This document shows, one piece after another, positions 11,340 through 25,129 of a stretch of DNA of 64,000 nt. Under the pieces are notes generated by a model. The model did no database searches and had not been told where the DNA came from. It was given only the letters and a program-made list of their open reading frames with translations. How positions within the stretch are numbered: position 1 is the first letter of the stretch; each line of letters begins with the position of its first letter. Origin of the DNA: Bolinopsis microptera (Eukaryota; Ctenophora; Tentaculata; Lobata; Bolinopsidae); NCBI RefSeq assembly GCF_026151205.1, contig NC_087079.1:9290635-9354634 (forward strand), in the 5' to 3' direction. The position numbers were made by a program, and so were the translations under genes.

Positions 11340-13111
11340 TGATACCGAGAATGTAATCAGCCGCTCACTTTTTCCATTTATTCACGGCTTACGAATTTTA
11401 ATCAGTTTAACTTTAGGTTTATTACATTGATGACACTCTCTAGAAACCCCTTAGGCCTCGGGTTGCTTTCAGGCCGATACTTAGTACTTTGGGATAAAGG
11501 CGGTAATAGCTAGTTATAGTGTCCAATAAGCTGAGGTTTATCAAATCTTTATTTCAGAGTACTGCCTCTGGGTACGGTAGTGCTGCTTAATTTATCACAA
11601 TTGTAAATGGATGGGAGTTACTACCATCCTTTACGAAACATTTTACAATTTGTTACTTAGAACTTAAAAGCACACATGCCTAGATCTTTTGTTGAAAATG
11701 ACAAACTATAGTTATCTGTTATACCAACTATTTTGACGGCATGATATGTGAAGTGATGTAATATTTATTCAACCTTTCAGTACAACGCCGAACATGATAC
11801 TGCTGGACAAAGGAGTGTGGATTTTGTTCCAGCATGAAGTGTGCAGTAAAACAAGATCTCTTCAATTCCAAAAGAAGTATCATGATCCAACCCCAAGCCC
11901 CACGAAAAACCTCACCGAACCTCCACGCGGTGTGGGGTGTGTGGCTCGAACGGGAGGTGCATGGGTGTTTCTAACCTATGCAAAGGAAGGGACTAGCCAT
12001 CCCTACAACAAAGGAAAGGCTCTAATAGCCTCTACTAACCTTAGAACCGCAGCATAACCGCTTTTCCCACAGGCAAATAACACCTTCCGCAGGAAACTAA
12101 CACGCTCACAGGCTCCCACATGACGTGTAACCCCAGGATTTGGTTTTGGATCGGACACTCAAAACAACGATAGAGAAGCGGTGTACACGCTCACAGGCTA
12201 CCAAGTCTCGTGTAACCCTGGGACTCTAACACTTAACAGACTCTAACACGCTCACAGGCTTCCACGTCTCATGTACCCTAGGATTTGGTCTTGGATCGGA
12301 CACTGAAAACAACGATAGAGGAGCGGTCTACACGCTCACAGGTTTCCATGTCTCGTGTAACCCTAGGATTTTACACGCTCACAGGCTACGACGTCTCGTG
12401 TAACCCTAGGACTCTAACACTTAACAGACTCTAACACGCTCACAGGCTTCCACGTCTCGTGTACTCCAGGATTTGGTTTTGAATCGGACACTCAAAACAA
12501 CGATAGAGGAGCGGTCTACAGTGACGTTACAAGAACATTGCATACTCCTTCGAGTTGCACGTAGCAGGCCATGACCTCTCCTGGAAGTCCCTGTCTCTCC
12601 GTCGTTAACCCGGCGGGGTTGCACCAGGGGCGGTGGTAACAGAACTTCAAGACTCTCGGAGTCTGTTGTCGATATCTATGTTTAATATATTTATGGTATA
12701 TAATTTGGGAGTCACTCTCTCCAGCAGCAGGAGTTGGAGAATGGGGACGCCTTGTGAAAACCACCGTAAGGAAGGCTTACCGTCGACGCCGACCAATCAA
12801 AAGAAAACTATCCAACCCCAATCTGAGAACTTATGACACAATCTTCTTTTTCGACGTCAAAAGAACGATGCTCAGTCAGTTCCAGTGGAACCTAAAAGGC
12901 ATCTTCCTCGCGGGAGGTTGTGCCCAGTGCCAAACACCACCAGCGCTGAGAGATGCAAGGATAAAAAACGGATTTACAGCTTGGACCCTTTTCCTTACTG
13001 ATGGATTGCTCCAGATCAAAATTGGTGAAAAGGTGCTCAATAAGCTTTATTACAATTCTTAAGCCGTGAATGAATGGAAAAAGCGAGCGACCGATTTCAT
13101 TCTCGGTATCA
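11340..13111. mobile_element. TIR element with internal minisatellite, unit 1 (1,772 bp)
   Basis: The ends are inverted over about 57 bases beginning TGATACCGAGAATG. The identical-length copy in unit 2 is at 23,358-25,129. No convincing target duplication is seen. The interior (12,105-12,520) carries imperfect tandem units around ACACGCTCACAGGCT and CGTCTCGTGTAACCCTAGGA. Open frames of 67-102 codons overlap each other on both strands and resemble nothing I know. Superfamily unresolved. Unit 3 stops before this position, so there is no empty-site test. Confidence 0.55.
12105..12520. repeat. Minisatellite of CACGCTCACAGGCT-type units
   Basis: At least six imperfect repeats alternate between a short unit (TCTAACACTTAACAGACTC) and a longer unit with GGATCGGACACTCAAAAC. 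The same array is in unit 2 at about 24,123-24,538. Confidence 0.7.
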
Positions 13112-15571
13112 ATTTGCATTTGCGGACAGTTATTCAAATTAATATCATTTCCTTTTGTTTGGAAAAGAGAGACACTGACAGCGGTACACTCTACCCATGA
13201 TTATGGGTTTTGGTCAAATAGTTACTATATACATATTGATATATTTTGTACATGTACAAAGTAGTCATGTGAACCCTATCTACTATCTAGCCAATTTCTA
13301 GGTCAATCGAATTCTACTGATGGATCGATCACATCACCAATTAATCGTCACTGATTGGTCATTGGCCGGATGACATGGTCTGATCTCTTTGGGGGTAAAT
13401 TTCATGATCCAAGGTCCGCCACCGGATAGACTTAGACTTTTCTTTTTCAAGAGAGTGTTTACTCATCAGGATCATTAGTACTCTATAAATTAAACGTTAT
13501 CTCACATCAAACATAATTGAAGAATATATATTGATTGTTAACAAAACTTACAAATGTGGAGATTTCAATTCAATAGATTGATTTAAATTCAATAGATTTG
13601 AAATACACCACAATTCAATAAATTTAAAATAACCAGCGCCCGGCGCTGGTTACAAATGTTACTATTTGATAGATTTAAAATAACCAGCGGTATTTGCCAG
13701 AGTTGGTTTATGCCGAGTAAATATAATGTGCGACCTATTTTTGTGGTGTCTAACCGTGACCAAATAATAAATAAATGGGCCGGAGAAAATGTTCTCAGAA
13801 AGTGGTTCCCTGATTTATTTTAACGGAATCAATAGTCAAATTGATCTTACAGTTACACCGTTATGTTTGCCCTTCTGCTGTTTCTACTGCTACTGCTGTT
13901 GTTTCGTCTGCTGCTACTATTTCTTCTGTTTCGTCTGGTTTTATTTCGTCTTCTGCTGTTTCTACTGCTGCTGTTACTGATGCTGATGCTGATGCTGAAG
14001 CTGATGCTGAAACTGATGCTGACACTGTTTCTGCTACTATTGCTACTGTCTCTACTGCTATTAATACTGCTGCTAATGGTGATATTGATGCTGGTACTGA
14101 TAATGATACTGATGCTGAAGCTGATGCTGAAACTGATGCTGACACTGTTTCTGCTACTATTGCTACTGTCTCTACTGCTACTAATACTGCTGCTAATGGT
14201 GAAATTGATGCTGGTACTGATAATGATACTGATGCTGTCTTTGTTTCTGTTTCTGCTACCATTTCTTCTGCTACTGATGCTGCTACTGCTTTTGCTGTTG
14301 GTGTTTCAGCTGCTGGTGTTGCTGGTGTTTCAGCTGCTGGTGTTTCATCTGCTGGTGTTTCAGCTGCTGCTGTTGCTGGTGTTTTAGCTGTTGGTGTTTC
14401 AGCTGCTGCTGCTGTTTCAGCTGCTGCTGTTGCTGGTGTTTGAGCTGCTGGTGTTTTAGCTGCTGGTGTTGCTGGTGTTTCAGCTGCTGCTGTTGTTGGT
14501 GTTTCAGCTGCTGGTGTTTCAGCTGCTGGTGTTTCAGCTGCTGCTGTTGTTGGTGTTTCAGCTGCTGGTGTTTCAGCTGCTGGTGTTTCAGCTGCTGCTG
14601 CTGGTGTTTCAGCTGCTGCTGTTGCTGGTGTTTTAGCTGCTGGTGTTTCAGCTGCTGTTGTTTTCAGCTGCTGCTGCTTGCTGCTGCTGTAACAATAAAA
14701 GAAAGCGACTACTTTTCGTTTAAGTTTGTTAAACATGGAATAAAGTGATGTCTCAGAGATATGTCGTATAGAAAGAGGGTTAATCACCGAATTTATTGGT
14801 AAAACAAGAATTGAAAATAAGGGATACCATGGCGTTGCATCTAAAATGGTCGGCATAATGAAAGCAACAAGTATGATAAAAGGTACCCAGCATGCAAAAT
14901 CCGTAAAGTAATCCATTGAGTAACTTTTTGCCAGTTTGATATTTTTTTCTTTGTCTGTTTTGTAGCGATTTTGTCCAGCTTTCTTGCAGATTTCTTTACC
15001 TTAATCACTATTGCCATATAAGAAACTGCTATAGTGACAAAACACGCGAAATTAATGCAAATGATCAAGAAAACAAAGCCCTGTTGAGGATCATCCTTTT
15101 GACATAATACTTAAATAAACAGACAGGTGCGTTTACCATAGAACGAAAGTTTGTAACGAGAAATCCCTCCGTAGTCATTGGAAAAAATAGCGTCTACAAG
15201 AACCTTTATTGAGCCCAAGTGAGGTTCCTCGGCTGCTATCCTGCCATATACTTCTGAAGTATTTCTCGGTGTACATATTTATCCGGACAGCCAATAAACA
15301 GTGAGTTTGAATTTCGTATTTCATACCATTCCACAAAGAAATCTTCGAGTTCTTCAACTAAAGGCAGGCCAAGAATAACTGATGATACCATCAAGATAGT
15401 GAAAAGTATTACGACCACTTTTATCAAACTTTTGTTTGTGACTTCCTTAGGTATCTACTAAATTGTTATTATATACACCGAAAGCTCTCAGTAAGCCCAA
15501 AGCAGTCATGGATAGCAAAGATACTTGGGAGCCGGTAGTGCTTATGATGCCTAAAGCGACACAGATGTTAC

Positions 15572-17027
15572 ACAAAAGATCCTGCGTCTCGAACCTCCTG
15601 GAATGTATGGACATTGTCAGTGAGATACTAGAGAAGGACGGGTCAGCTGATATACTGTATCTCGATTTTCAGAAGGCTTTCGATTCTGTACCACACAAAC
15701 GATTGCTGAGAAAATTGCAATCCTTTGGAATATCTGGCAACACCCTTGCAGTCGTGGAAGACTTTCTAACAGAAGAACATTTCGTGGTCAGGGTTGATCA
15801 TCATTTTTCTAGAGTCTTTGCTGTAACATCTGGGGTCCCTCAAGGAACCGTGCTGGGCGCCCCTGCTCTTCCTGCTCTTCATAATGATCTCCCTGATGGA
15901 ATTGAGAGCTTCGTACACTCTTTGCTGACGATCTTAAGCTAGTAACGAGCACAGCTAAGCACAGTGTTGCACAAGATGAATACTGAAAACTCAATGCGTG
16001 GGAGAAGGAAGGCTCCTAAATTCAATGTGAGAGGATGGCAAAGTGTAAGGTACTACATATTGGGCGTAACAATCCAATCGCATGAGTACTTCATGAATGG
16101 GGAATGCCTCCCCCAAGTGAAGTCAGAAAAGGATTCTTGGAGTTCTAACTACCAGGAAACCTGGACTGGAGTGACCATATAGATAAGTCCGTGAAAAAAG
16201 CAAAGTCTGTTATAGGCTGGATCAAACGAAGCTTGATCTGCCGTAACAAATTTGTTTATGCTAAATGTCTACCGAACTCTAGTTCGACCTCACATCGAAT
16301 ACGCTGTGCAAGTGTGGAATCTACCAGCAGAGCACGGAAACTGGAGGTACTATAAGAAGATAGAAGATGTTCAGAGAGAATTTACACGAATAATCGACGG
16401 GATTGGTATCCTACCATACGATGAGAGACTGAGAATCCTCCAGTTAACAACACTACTGGAGCGCGCCGTATGAGGGGTGATCTTATTGAAACCTTTAAAT
16501 AACGACGGGTAAAGTGGACTATGGACCAGATCTTTTCAGGATATCACGTAGTGGTACCAAGATCCTAAAAGATAAAAGAGGAAATTCAGGTCCTCAGTAA
16601 CCGGTTGCCAATTACTGGAACAAAGTACCCAAGTTCGGTTAAAGAAGCCAGTTCAGTAGACGCATTCAAAGCTCGACTTCAATGTTATAAAAATGAACTG
16701 ATAGCGAGTGGAGCATCGTCAAAGGGTCACTTCTGGGATCTCAGCGAAACCTTGATGTCAAAATAAATACATGTGAGCATGATTCATATGCATATTTCTG
16801 TTCTAATAAACCATTGAATTGCTAAATACCGAGGGAATCAATGTAACTTGATTGTTAAATTCAGAACTACATGTTAACGTCCTTAAAATAATTAATCATT
16901 ACATGTCCGGATAGGAACATTTTTCTTTTGAAAATATTGTTGCGAACTGCAATAGCGTAGAGTGCAGTTGGGTTTTAAGTTTTGTCGAGATGGCTATGTG
17001 GCCATAATCCTATTATTATTATTATTA
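15572..17027 (+). mobile_element. 5'-truncated CR1/L2/Rex1-group LINE in the unit 2 receptor
   Basis: The RT core is readable: YLDFQKAFDSVPHKRLL, then SGVPQGTVLG, then FADDLKLV in the next frame, then RPHIEYAVQVWN and a DERLRILQLTTL block. The 3' end is a (TTA)n tail at about 17,012-17,027, typical of this LINE group. It interrupts receptor sequence between CAGATGTTAC and AAGCCAGTTTAG, continuous in unit 1 (4,650-4,675). Several indels break its frame. The N-terminal RT and endonuclease parts are absent. Confidence 0.85.
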
Positions 17028-20000
17028 AAGCCAGTTTAGTTGAATCGAGCAGTACGTTTTACTGTGATAAGTATTGTAAACCGAGATCATGGTAAGGTAG
17101 ATACCAATCATGAGGTCACCCATGCTGATTAGAAAAACCAAGCTTCTGTTGAGAAGTGCAGCTTCTGATTTTGTAGCTCTGTATACTAGAGATTTCTTAA
17201 ATACTGACACACAATTTAAGATGAGAGCTAACACTCCAATGGTCCAACCAACAAGCTTAAGGAAACTGCTGTTAACGATTTCTTGTCCACAACTTTCATT
17301 GCATTCGTCTGAAATATCGGAGCAAGTGAACAGTTTTATCACATTTCTGGGTGATTGGAAGGTACACCCCCAGATTTATGGCACTTAAAGTGGTTAGTGC
17401 ACCCTGACTCATCTGAACTATCTCCACAATCATCAGCCAGGTCGGCATACTTTGTCATAAGTGATTACATTTGCCGTTTTCACAAAGAATAAATCATTGC
17501 CGAGTTTTCCCTGTATTGAAATCTTTGATCAGGAAAGTAAGTTGACCTTCTTTGTCCTGGGGTGAATATCTAATCCCTATCGAATTGTCCACTGCAAGAG
17601 TCCCCACCCTATCGATACTTCTTAGTGGGCAAGTTGCATTCATGCAACGTCCCAAACAGCTTGCAAAAACGTAATAACTCTCCAAAAAAGTATCTGCAAT
17701 CTTTCTTTGCGTCTGGTAACATTATCTCAGTAGTTTTGTTCCGCCCAAAGAAGTCTGTGTCAGGGGAAAAGGAAACTTACTCTGAACAATATTGGTTGGT
17801 AAGATTTGATATTTCAATAAGTCCTGCTAGGCAATGTTGCATTCGTATTTTCATTCTTGCTATCTCTTGTAGCTTTTGCAAAAGTATAGTTTGAATTCTC
17901 GACACACTGCATATCTCATTTCATTACCGCAAGATTCTTTCCTATCACATAGGTTGGAAAAGCTAACAAACCTTAGGTCCGAGTTGTAACATATGAATAC
18001 CTCGTCACATTCTGTTTCATCGTGACTAACAAGGCGAATGTTGACCCCTTTCCACAAGTTGGCCAATGCACCTTTTCATCTTCACCATTCGTGCAGTCGA
18101 CCAGTCCGTCATGCTCCCATGCAAAAGGGAAAGACAATGTCATCCATAACCTGGGAAAATATACCTTCTCGTACATTTCTTGTGGATCATAATTTGCCTA
18201 GGTCTAGACGTTCGTCACTACTATCACCGCAATCTGGGTGACCATCACACAAAAGGTGTTGTGTATAAAACAAGAGCACTGCTTTCAACGCACGCCTTAA
18301 TCGATCCCATCGTCCATATTTGTGGTATGGAGTTGATGGGAATGGTTTGGACGTGTAATGATTTCAGGCAGATGATCTGCTTGGCAACAGTGGTGTTGTA
18401 TCCACGAACTGGGCATTCTATACCCACTCTAGATGGGTCCGAGCAGTTGGTTTGGTCGCTGTAATCGTCACAAATAGTATTATTTCGTCTGGTAATTCCA
18501 ACTCATTCTGCTGCGAAGGTCTTGCGGCACATCGGGTATAATTATGAAGCGGTACTATAAACCCCCTTTTCTTAAATTGAGGCACGTTTGTTGTCATTTC
18601 ATTGATCACACAATCCTTTTCATCGCTCCCATCATTACAGTCTTTTACCCCGTCACACACCCATAGTTTGCAGTAAAATACCAAGTTTGGTTCATCAGAT
18701 TGTTGTCCAAAAACTCTCCACACTGACCACCGTACTCAAAACCATTACAAAACTGTTCGTCCGGTGCAATCACCATATGGGGAGCAAATAAGATCACACA
18801 GTTCAGAGTCTTTTTGATATTCACAGAAAGCTTCATCAAGGTTTGTGTTAAGGCAGTCATTCTTCCCATCGCAGGAACGAACCCCAAAAATTCCGTCAGA
18901 GTGGATATCAGCCGTATGAGTAATATGTGTAAATGTATTCCACTGTGACATTTGTTTCAGGCAAGATATCCACATGGGTATTCACCTGGTTTGAGAAAAA
19001 TTAGGTAAATAGAATTATATCGAATCAAAGTTACTAAAGAGAACACTGACCGACTCGTCTTAGGTATAATATACATAATTATACTACTAATTATTAATCA
19101 TATATATTATATAGTTATTAAATATATATAGACACGGCACAAAAATGTATTTATTTCAAATAGATCTTGCGGAGCAGTATCTAACTGATAGACAGCACTG
19201 AGTGTTCGTCTATGACAAATTCATGTAGCCGAAACGTCGACAACACATATTTTGTTTTACAGGTAGTACTATAGTAGAGATCGACCCACACTCAAGAGAG
19301 CAAAAACGAATCATATTTTTTCAAACACACACAAATAAGTATACACCCAATTCCGGAAATTTGTTAACCCGGCTCATCCCGCTAATTCTCACTCAACAAT
19401 CCGGTCGTATCTAGAAACTTTATAATTATCTCCGGGAATTATATCCCCGAAAAGTCGTGAACACTGAGCACTGATAATTTCCCGCTAGGGTTCCGAGAAT
19501 ATCATCAACAGCCAAAGTATTATTGTATTAAAAACCGTCAATGTGTACCACAACTGCATCAATCATATCCGACACTCTCTAAGTTGGGCAGCTACTGTTA
19601 GTTCAAATTGTAATAATGAACTACATATATTGATATATTATGTTAACTAATTTAATTTGATGATAAAATCATTACCTGCCATCGAACTAGTTGCAAAAAC
19701 TAGAAAATGGGCTTATTGGACGAATCACTGATTCTATTCCACAGGCTTGGTAGTGATGTAAGTCATTTTTGCATAGTTCATCAACTGAAGCGTAGGAAAT
19801 CCTGAAAATATAACACAGGCAGCTAGCTATATCAACATTGTTCTCTTGAGTACAATGTTGGACAGTACTGGACAGTGTCCCAGTGAGGCAGTGACTGAGA
19901 TAATATGGTACCTCAGAATATTATCTGATAATGTAGATAATGGTACCGCACATTAATCATTAACCATTGGTTGTTTGATCAATTATAATTGGTTAATTTA

Positions 20001-20460
20001 ATCAGTAAAGGGAGAAGGACACGGAGAAGGAGAAAGAAAAAATATATATAAATAATACCTGCCGCTTCTGGCGATGAAGGACTTATAGAATAGTGATGAG
20101 TTCACTCATTTGTGGAAACCAAGATGACCTGATGTTGAGTTCGCTAGTTCTTCGCAGACGTACTTGAGAAAGCCTCCATTATTTTGAATCTCGCAAGTTG
20201 GAGTAAGACTGCCTGGAAGAATTTGACTTCGAAGTGAACTGTTTTCTTGATATTTAAAGTTATACAGAGTGATTAAGAGTTTATAAAGAGTCATATATGC
20301 GATTTGCTGTAATCGCTCAGAAACCAATCTTGTATTAAACCCTAGCTATGAATGATATCCAAACAAACAAATATGTATCTCAGTCATCTGAGGGTAGAAA
20401 TCCCCACATTTTAGGTCCTACGAAGTACAAAATTGTACTATTGATAGACTGGTTCTTTTG

Positions 20461-20991
20461 CGATAGTCAAAACGCGACAACTAGCGCTGGATGGCGACAA
20501 CTAGCGCTATCCAGCGCTAGTTGTCGCCATCCAGCGCTAGTTGTCGCTATCCAGCGCTGATAACGCTGGCCAGCGCAAAATATATATGTTCGATAATTGT
20601 CGCTATCCAGCGCTAGTTGTCGCCATCCAGCGCTAGTTGTCGCCATCCAGCGCTAGTTGTCGCTATCCAGCGCTAGTTGTCGCTGGCTATGCGACACCTG
20701 TCGCACGCGATAGTTTGCGATGGCCAGCGCAACTGGCCATCGCAGAAAACAGTTCGATAACTAGCGCTGGATAGCGACAACTAGCGCTGGATAGCGACAA
20801 CTAGCGCTGGCCAGCGCTGGCCAGCGCAAAGCGATAGCCAGCGCTGGCCAGCGCTGGCCATCGATATCCAGCGCAAAAATTTTTGCGCTATTACTCGTCA
20901 GCTAGCGCTGGCCAGCGCTAGCCAGCGCTAGCCAGCGCTAGTTGTCGCTATCCAGCGCTAGTTGTCGCGTTTTGACTATCGCAAAAGAACC
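20461..20991. mobile_element. TIR element packed with GCGCTAGTTGTCGC-type repeats, unit 2
   Basis: Copy of the unit 1 element at the same site with the same GATAGACT duplication (20,453-20,460 and 20,992-20,999), so insertion preceded the unit 1/unit 2 duplication. It is slightly shorter through loss of bases in one repeat. Confidence 0.8.
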
Positions 20992-21546
20992 GATAGACTT
21001 ACTATTCTGAATGTAATCACCGTTTGTTTGAGCCATACTCATAGAACCAAACTGGGTTACCAATAGTATCAAGCGGATGCAATGAATGATGAAAGCAATA
21101 CGTAAGGCTTTCGTCACGAACATTGTGCCTAATTGGATATGTACATGGTGAAATTAACAATGTAGTACTTGGTCAGTTCAGCGCCGCGCGCCAACAATTA
21201 TTCAATTCAGATTATCTCGCAAAATAACTTTGCGAAGGTATAGCCATAGCCATAGGAACGTAGGCGATAAATGTGCGCGATCCGAGGGCACGTAAGTATG
21301 TACGTACGCGTACGCACGACGGTCGCGAGCTAGCATACACGATAAAAAACCTTGTTCGCTAACCCTTCGGCACTTTGAGTCATGGATCTCGGGAAAAATG
21401 AGTAGTTATTGATTTATTGTATTACTATTTGTACTTATTACTATAATTGTGGAAATATTTATTGTTCTTTTTAGCCGTACCCATAGAAACAAACTGAATT
21501 ATCAATATCATCATGATCAACCATAAGCGATGAAAGATACAAGCAG

Positions 21547-21836
21547 CAGTGGCGTAACGAAAGGCCCTGCTGACCCCCGCTGTGCAGGGGGGCGCCGTCT
21601 TAGGGGGGCGCCAAATCGTCGTTTGAATGTGGGACAATTTCGAAAACTTAACTAAAGTACTAGCAAAACTGCGCGTTTTGCTCTAGATACACACTTTTTT
21701 AGAGATTTTACCGGCGTATTCTTTAAAATCACCTAATTTGTTCATTTTTAGGGAGGGGCACCAAAAGGGGAGAGGGCGCCAACAGGGGGGCGCTTTTTTC
21801 GGCAGGGGGGCGCCAACAGGCAAGGTTACGCCACTG
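21547..21836. mobile_element. hAT-type MITE, 290 bp
   Basis: Terminal inverted repeat CAGTGGCGTAAC with an exact complement at the right end. The 8-bp target duplication ACAAGCAG lies at 21,539-21,546 and 21,837-21,844. Units 1 and 3 show the empty site. The interior is rich in GGGGGGCGCC blocks and has no frame. It splits the alternative first exon (21,860-21,442) of unit 2. Confidence 0.92.
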
Positions 21837-23357
21837 ACAAGCAGCATAAAATAATTCCATCTCGAACGATTGTTTGCGGTTTGACAATATAACTATAACT
21901 ATAAGTTAAAGTACAGTATGACTGATCATTTTCAACTTGATATTTATAGGAAATATTTGTAAAGAAGTGCGAAAAAGCACATGACTATTTTATGTTTGGT
22001 TTTCATGACTTCGCAACGACTAAAAGCTTTTTATTTCAATAAAAGGTGCAAAAATGTTGGCATATGAGCGTTATGTTATATTCATGTTCAATCAATAAGA
22101 TAGTCTTTTTATTATTATTTACTATATACTATACATATATGACTTTGAAGGCTGCCGGACCCGACAAAGTGGATGTACAACCGCTGTTGTTAGACATATC
22201 GTAACCTTATACTGCTGCAGTATATGGATCAGGTGACTCAAACAGAGCACAATTTGCAAAGAAGTTCAAAGATTTCAGGCACTGGCACTTAGAATCATGT
22301 GTGGTGTCAATGTCATGCCAATTGCACTCCCTTCGTCGCACTGAGCCACCTCGCTGGACGCTGACATTTCAGATATTATACTTTTCCTTAGAGGTGAAGT
22401 AGCAAAGGGTGCAGCTAGGCTGCACGCCAACGGTAGCCTCTCCCTAGAAACTATCACCTATGGAAAATGGACAACCACAACTCACATCACCATCAATAAA
22501 CGATTACCATCTCGAGCAGAGAGAGATCTTTCAATACCAATTTTTCCGTTACAACTCCTGGCGCAAACATAGTCATACCGAATTCAGAGACTTCCTGCAA
22601 AACACCATTAACAGAATCCCATCCAGCGATATAACTGCTACACAGACGAGCCACGCACAGATTCAGGAAGCAGGGCTGGTTATATCATCACCACTGACAA
22701 TAATAATACAACTCTAGAGGAAAAATCATTTAAAATTCCTGCCTATATTGTCACAGTGTGGAGGTTTTTAAGAATGAAGAAATTTGCACAAAATACGCGC
22801 CAACACTGTTAATGTTTTACGAAATTCGGTTAAAAAAACCCAAAATCACCATATTCAGGTGCCTCAAAATTAAAAACCATGTTGAAATTGAGTTGGAGAT
22901 CTGAAATTTTGCAGGGCGTCTAGACGTTGACCAAATACGATATTGGACCGAATGTCACGTGACTTCAGTTATCCCTTGTATGGTACAACTACAAGTAGCT
23001 GCAATTGATCAGCTCTTAATTGGGCTGCAATCTTTGACTGCAGCCCTATAATTACCCAATTTTAAATGAACGATACCTCATTCTACAGTATGATGAGGGC
23101 GTAAAGAGAAGACTTCCCGGAATCAGCACAATGAAGGGAACAAGATGCTTCATGCTGTTGGAGTTTTAATTATTCATCTTCCACCCGTAGTCCCTACCAA
23201 ATCGACTGCAAAAAAAAAGTTTCAAATTTCAGGAGTATCGGGAAGTGGGTTTTCTGGAACCCCTGTTTAAAACAGATTGTCGTGAACGGTGAAGTATTAT
23301 ATATGTATATATAATAAATAATAATGTATAGATAGATTTTACCAAAACCCATCAAAA

Positions 23358-25129
23358 TGATACCGAGAATGTAATCAGCCGCTCACTTTTTCCATTTATT
23401 CACGGCTTACGAATTTTAATCAGTTTAACTTTAGGTTTATTACATTGATGACACTCTCTAGAAACCCCTTAGGCCTCGGGTTGCTTTCAGGCCGATACTT
23501 AGTACTTTGGGATAAAGGCGGTAATAGCTAGTTATAGTGTCCAATAAGCTGAGGTTTATCAAATCTTTATTTCAGAGTACTGCCTCTGGGTACGGTAGTG
23601 CTGCTTAATTTATCACAATTGTAAATGGATGGGAGTTACTACCATCCTTTACGAAACATTTTACAATTTGTTACTTAGAACTTAAAAGCACACATGCCTA
23701 GATCTTTTGTTGAAAATGACAAACTATAGTTATCTGTTATACCAACTATTTTGACGGCATGATATGTGAAGTGATGTAATATTTATTCAACCTTTCAGTA
23801 CAACGCCGAACATGATACTGCTGGACAAAGGAGTGTGGATTTTGTTCCAGCATGAAGTGTGCAGTAAAACAAGATCTCTTCAATTCCAAAAGAAGTATCA
23901 TGATCCAACCCCAAGCCCCACGAAAAACCTCACCGAACCTCCACGCGGTGTGGGGTGTGTGGCTCGAACGGGAGGTGCATGGGTGTTTCTAACCTATGCA
24001 AAGGAAGGGACTAGCCATCCCTACAACAAAGGAAAGGCTCTAATAGCCTCTACTAACCTTAGAACCGCAGCATAACCGCTTTTCCCACAGGCAAATAACA
24101 CCTTCCGCAGGAAACTAACACGCTCACAGGCTCCCACATGACGTGTAACCCCAGGATTTGGTTTTGGATCGGACACTCAAAACAACGATAGAGGAGCGGT
24201 GTACACGCTCACAGGCTACCAAGTCTCGTGTAACCCTGGGACTCTAACACTTAACAGACTCTAACACGCTCACAGGCTTCCACGTCTCATGTACCCTAGG
24301 ATTTGGTCTTGGATCGGACACTCAAAACAACGATAGAGGAGCGGTCTACACGCTCACAGGTTTCCATGTCTCGTGTAACCCTAGGATTTTACACGCTCAC
24401 AGGCTACGACGTCTCGTGTAACCCTAGGACTCTAACACTTAACAGACTCTAACACGCTCACAGGCTTCCACGTCTCGTGTACTCCAGGATTTGGTTTTGA
24501 ATCGGACACTCAAAACAACGATAGAGGAGCGGTCTACAGTGACGTTACAAGAACATTGCATACTCCTTCGAGTTGCACGTAGCAGGCCATGACCTCTCCT
24601 GGAAGTCCCTGTCTCTCCGTCGTTAACCCGGCGGGGTTGCACCAGGGGCGGTGGTAACAGAACTTCAAGACTCTCGGAGTCTGTTGTCGATATCTATGTT
24701 TAATATATTTATGGTATATAATTTGGGAGTCACTCTCTCCAGCAGCAGGAGTTGGAGAATGGGGACGCCTTGTGAAAACCACCGTAAGGAAGGCTTACCG
24801 TCGACGCCGACCAATCAAAAGAAAACTATCCAACCCCAATCTGAGAACTTATGACACAATCTTCTTTTTCGACGTCAAAAGAACGATGCTCAGTCAGTTC
24901 CAGTGGAACCTAAAAGGCATCTTCCTCGCGGGAGGTTGTGCCCAGTGCCAAACACCACCAGCGCTGAGAGATGCAAGGATAAAAAACGGATTTACAGCTT
25001 GGACCCTTTTCCTTACTGATGGATTGCTCCAGATCAAAATTGGTGAAAAGGTGCTCAATAAGCTTTATTACAATTCTTAAGCCGTGAATGAATGGAAAAA
25101 GCGAGCGACCGATTTCATTCTCGGTATCA
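23358..25129. mobile_element. TIR element with internal minisatellite, unit 2
   Basis: Same 1,772-bp length and ends as the unit 1 copy at 11,340-13,111, with only a few base differences. Confidence 0.55.

Larger units (their letters stand above)
1..13220. repeat. Tandem segmental unit 1
   Basis: The window's first base corresponds to 13,221 in unit 2 and 25,239 in unit 3. Outside individual insertions the copies are near identical, for example 7,300-13,220 against 19,030-25,238. The true left edge lies outside the window. Confidence 0.9.
13861..21123 (-). pseudogene. LDLa-repeat GPCR, unit 2 copy, disrupted
   Basis: Same exon layout as unit 1: 21,123-21,003; 20,212-20,059; 19,801-19,676; 18,985-13,861. 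The large exon contains many one-base gains or losses relative to unit 1 (for example near 17,445, 17,465, 17,515 and 18,560) and a LINE insertion at about 15,572-17,027. Exon 3 has an extra A. The stop lies four codons further out than in unit 1, and an AATAAA follows on the minus strand at 13,819-13,814. Either a pseudogene or a poorly polished stretch of assembly; the LINE insertion alone would break it. Confidence 0.75.

Noticed and set aside
12421-13137. Overlapping frames of 67-102 codons on both strands in units 1 and 2
   Set aside because: Mutually overlapping, inside a TIR element with minisatellite, no known domains; unit copies are too alike to test for selection.
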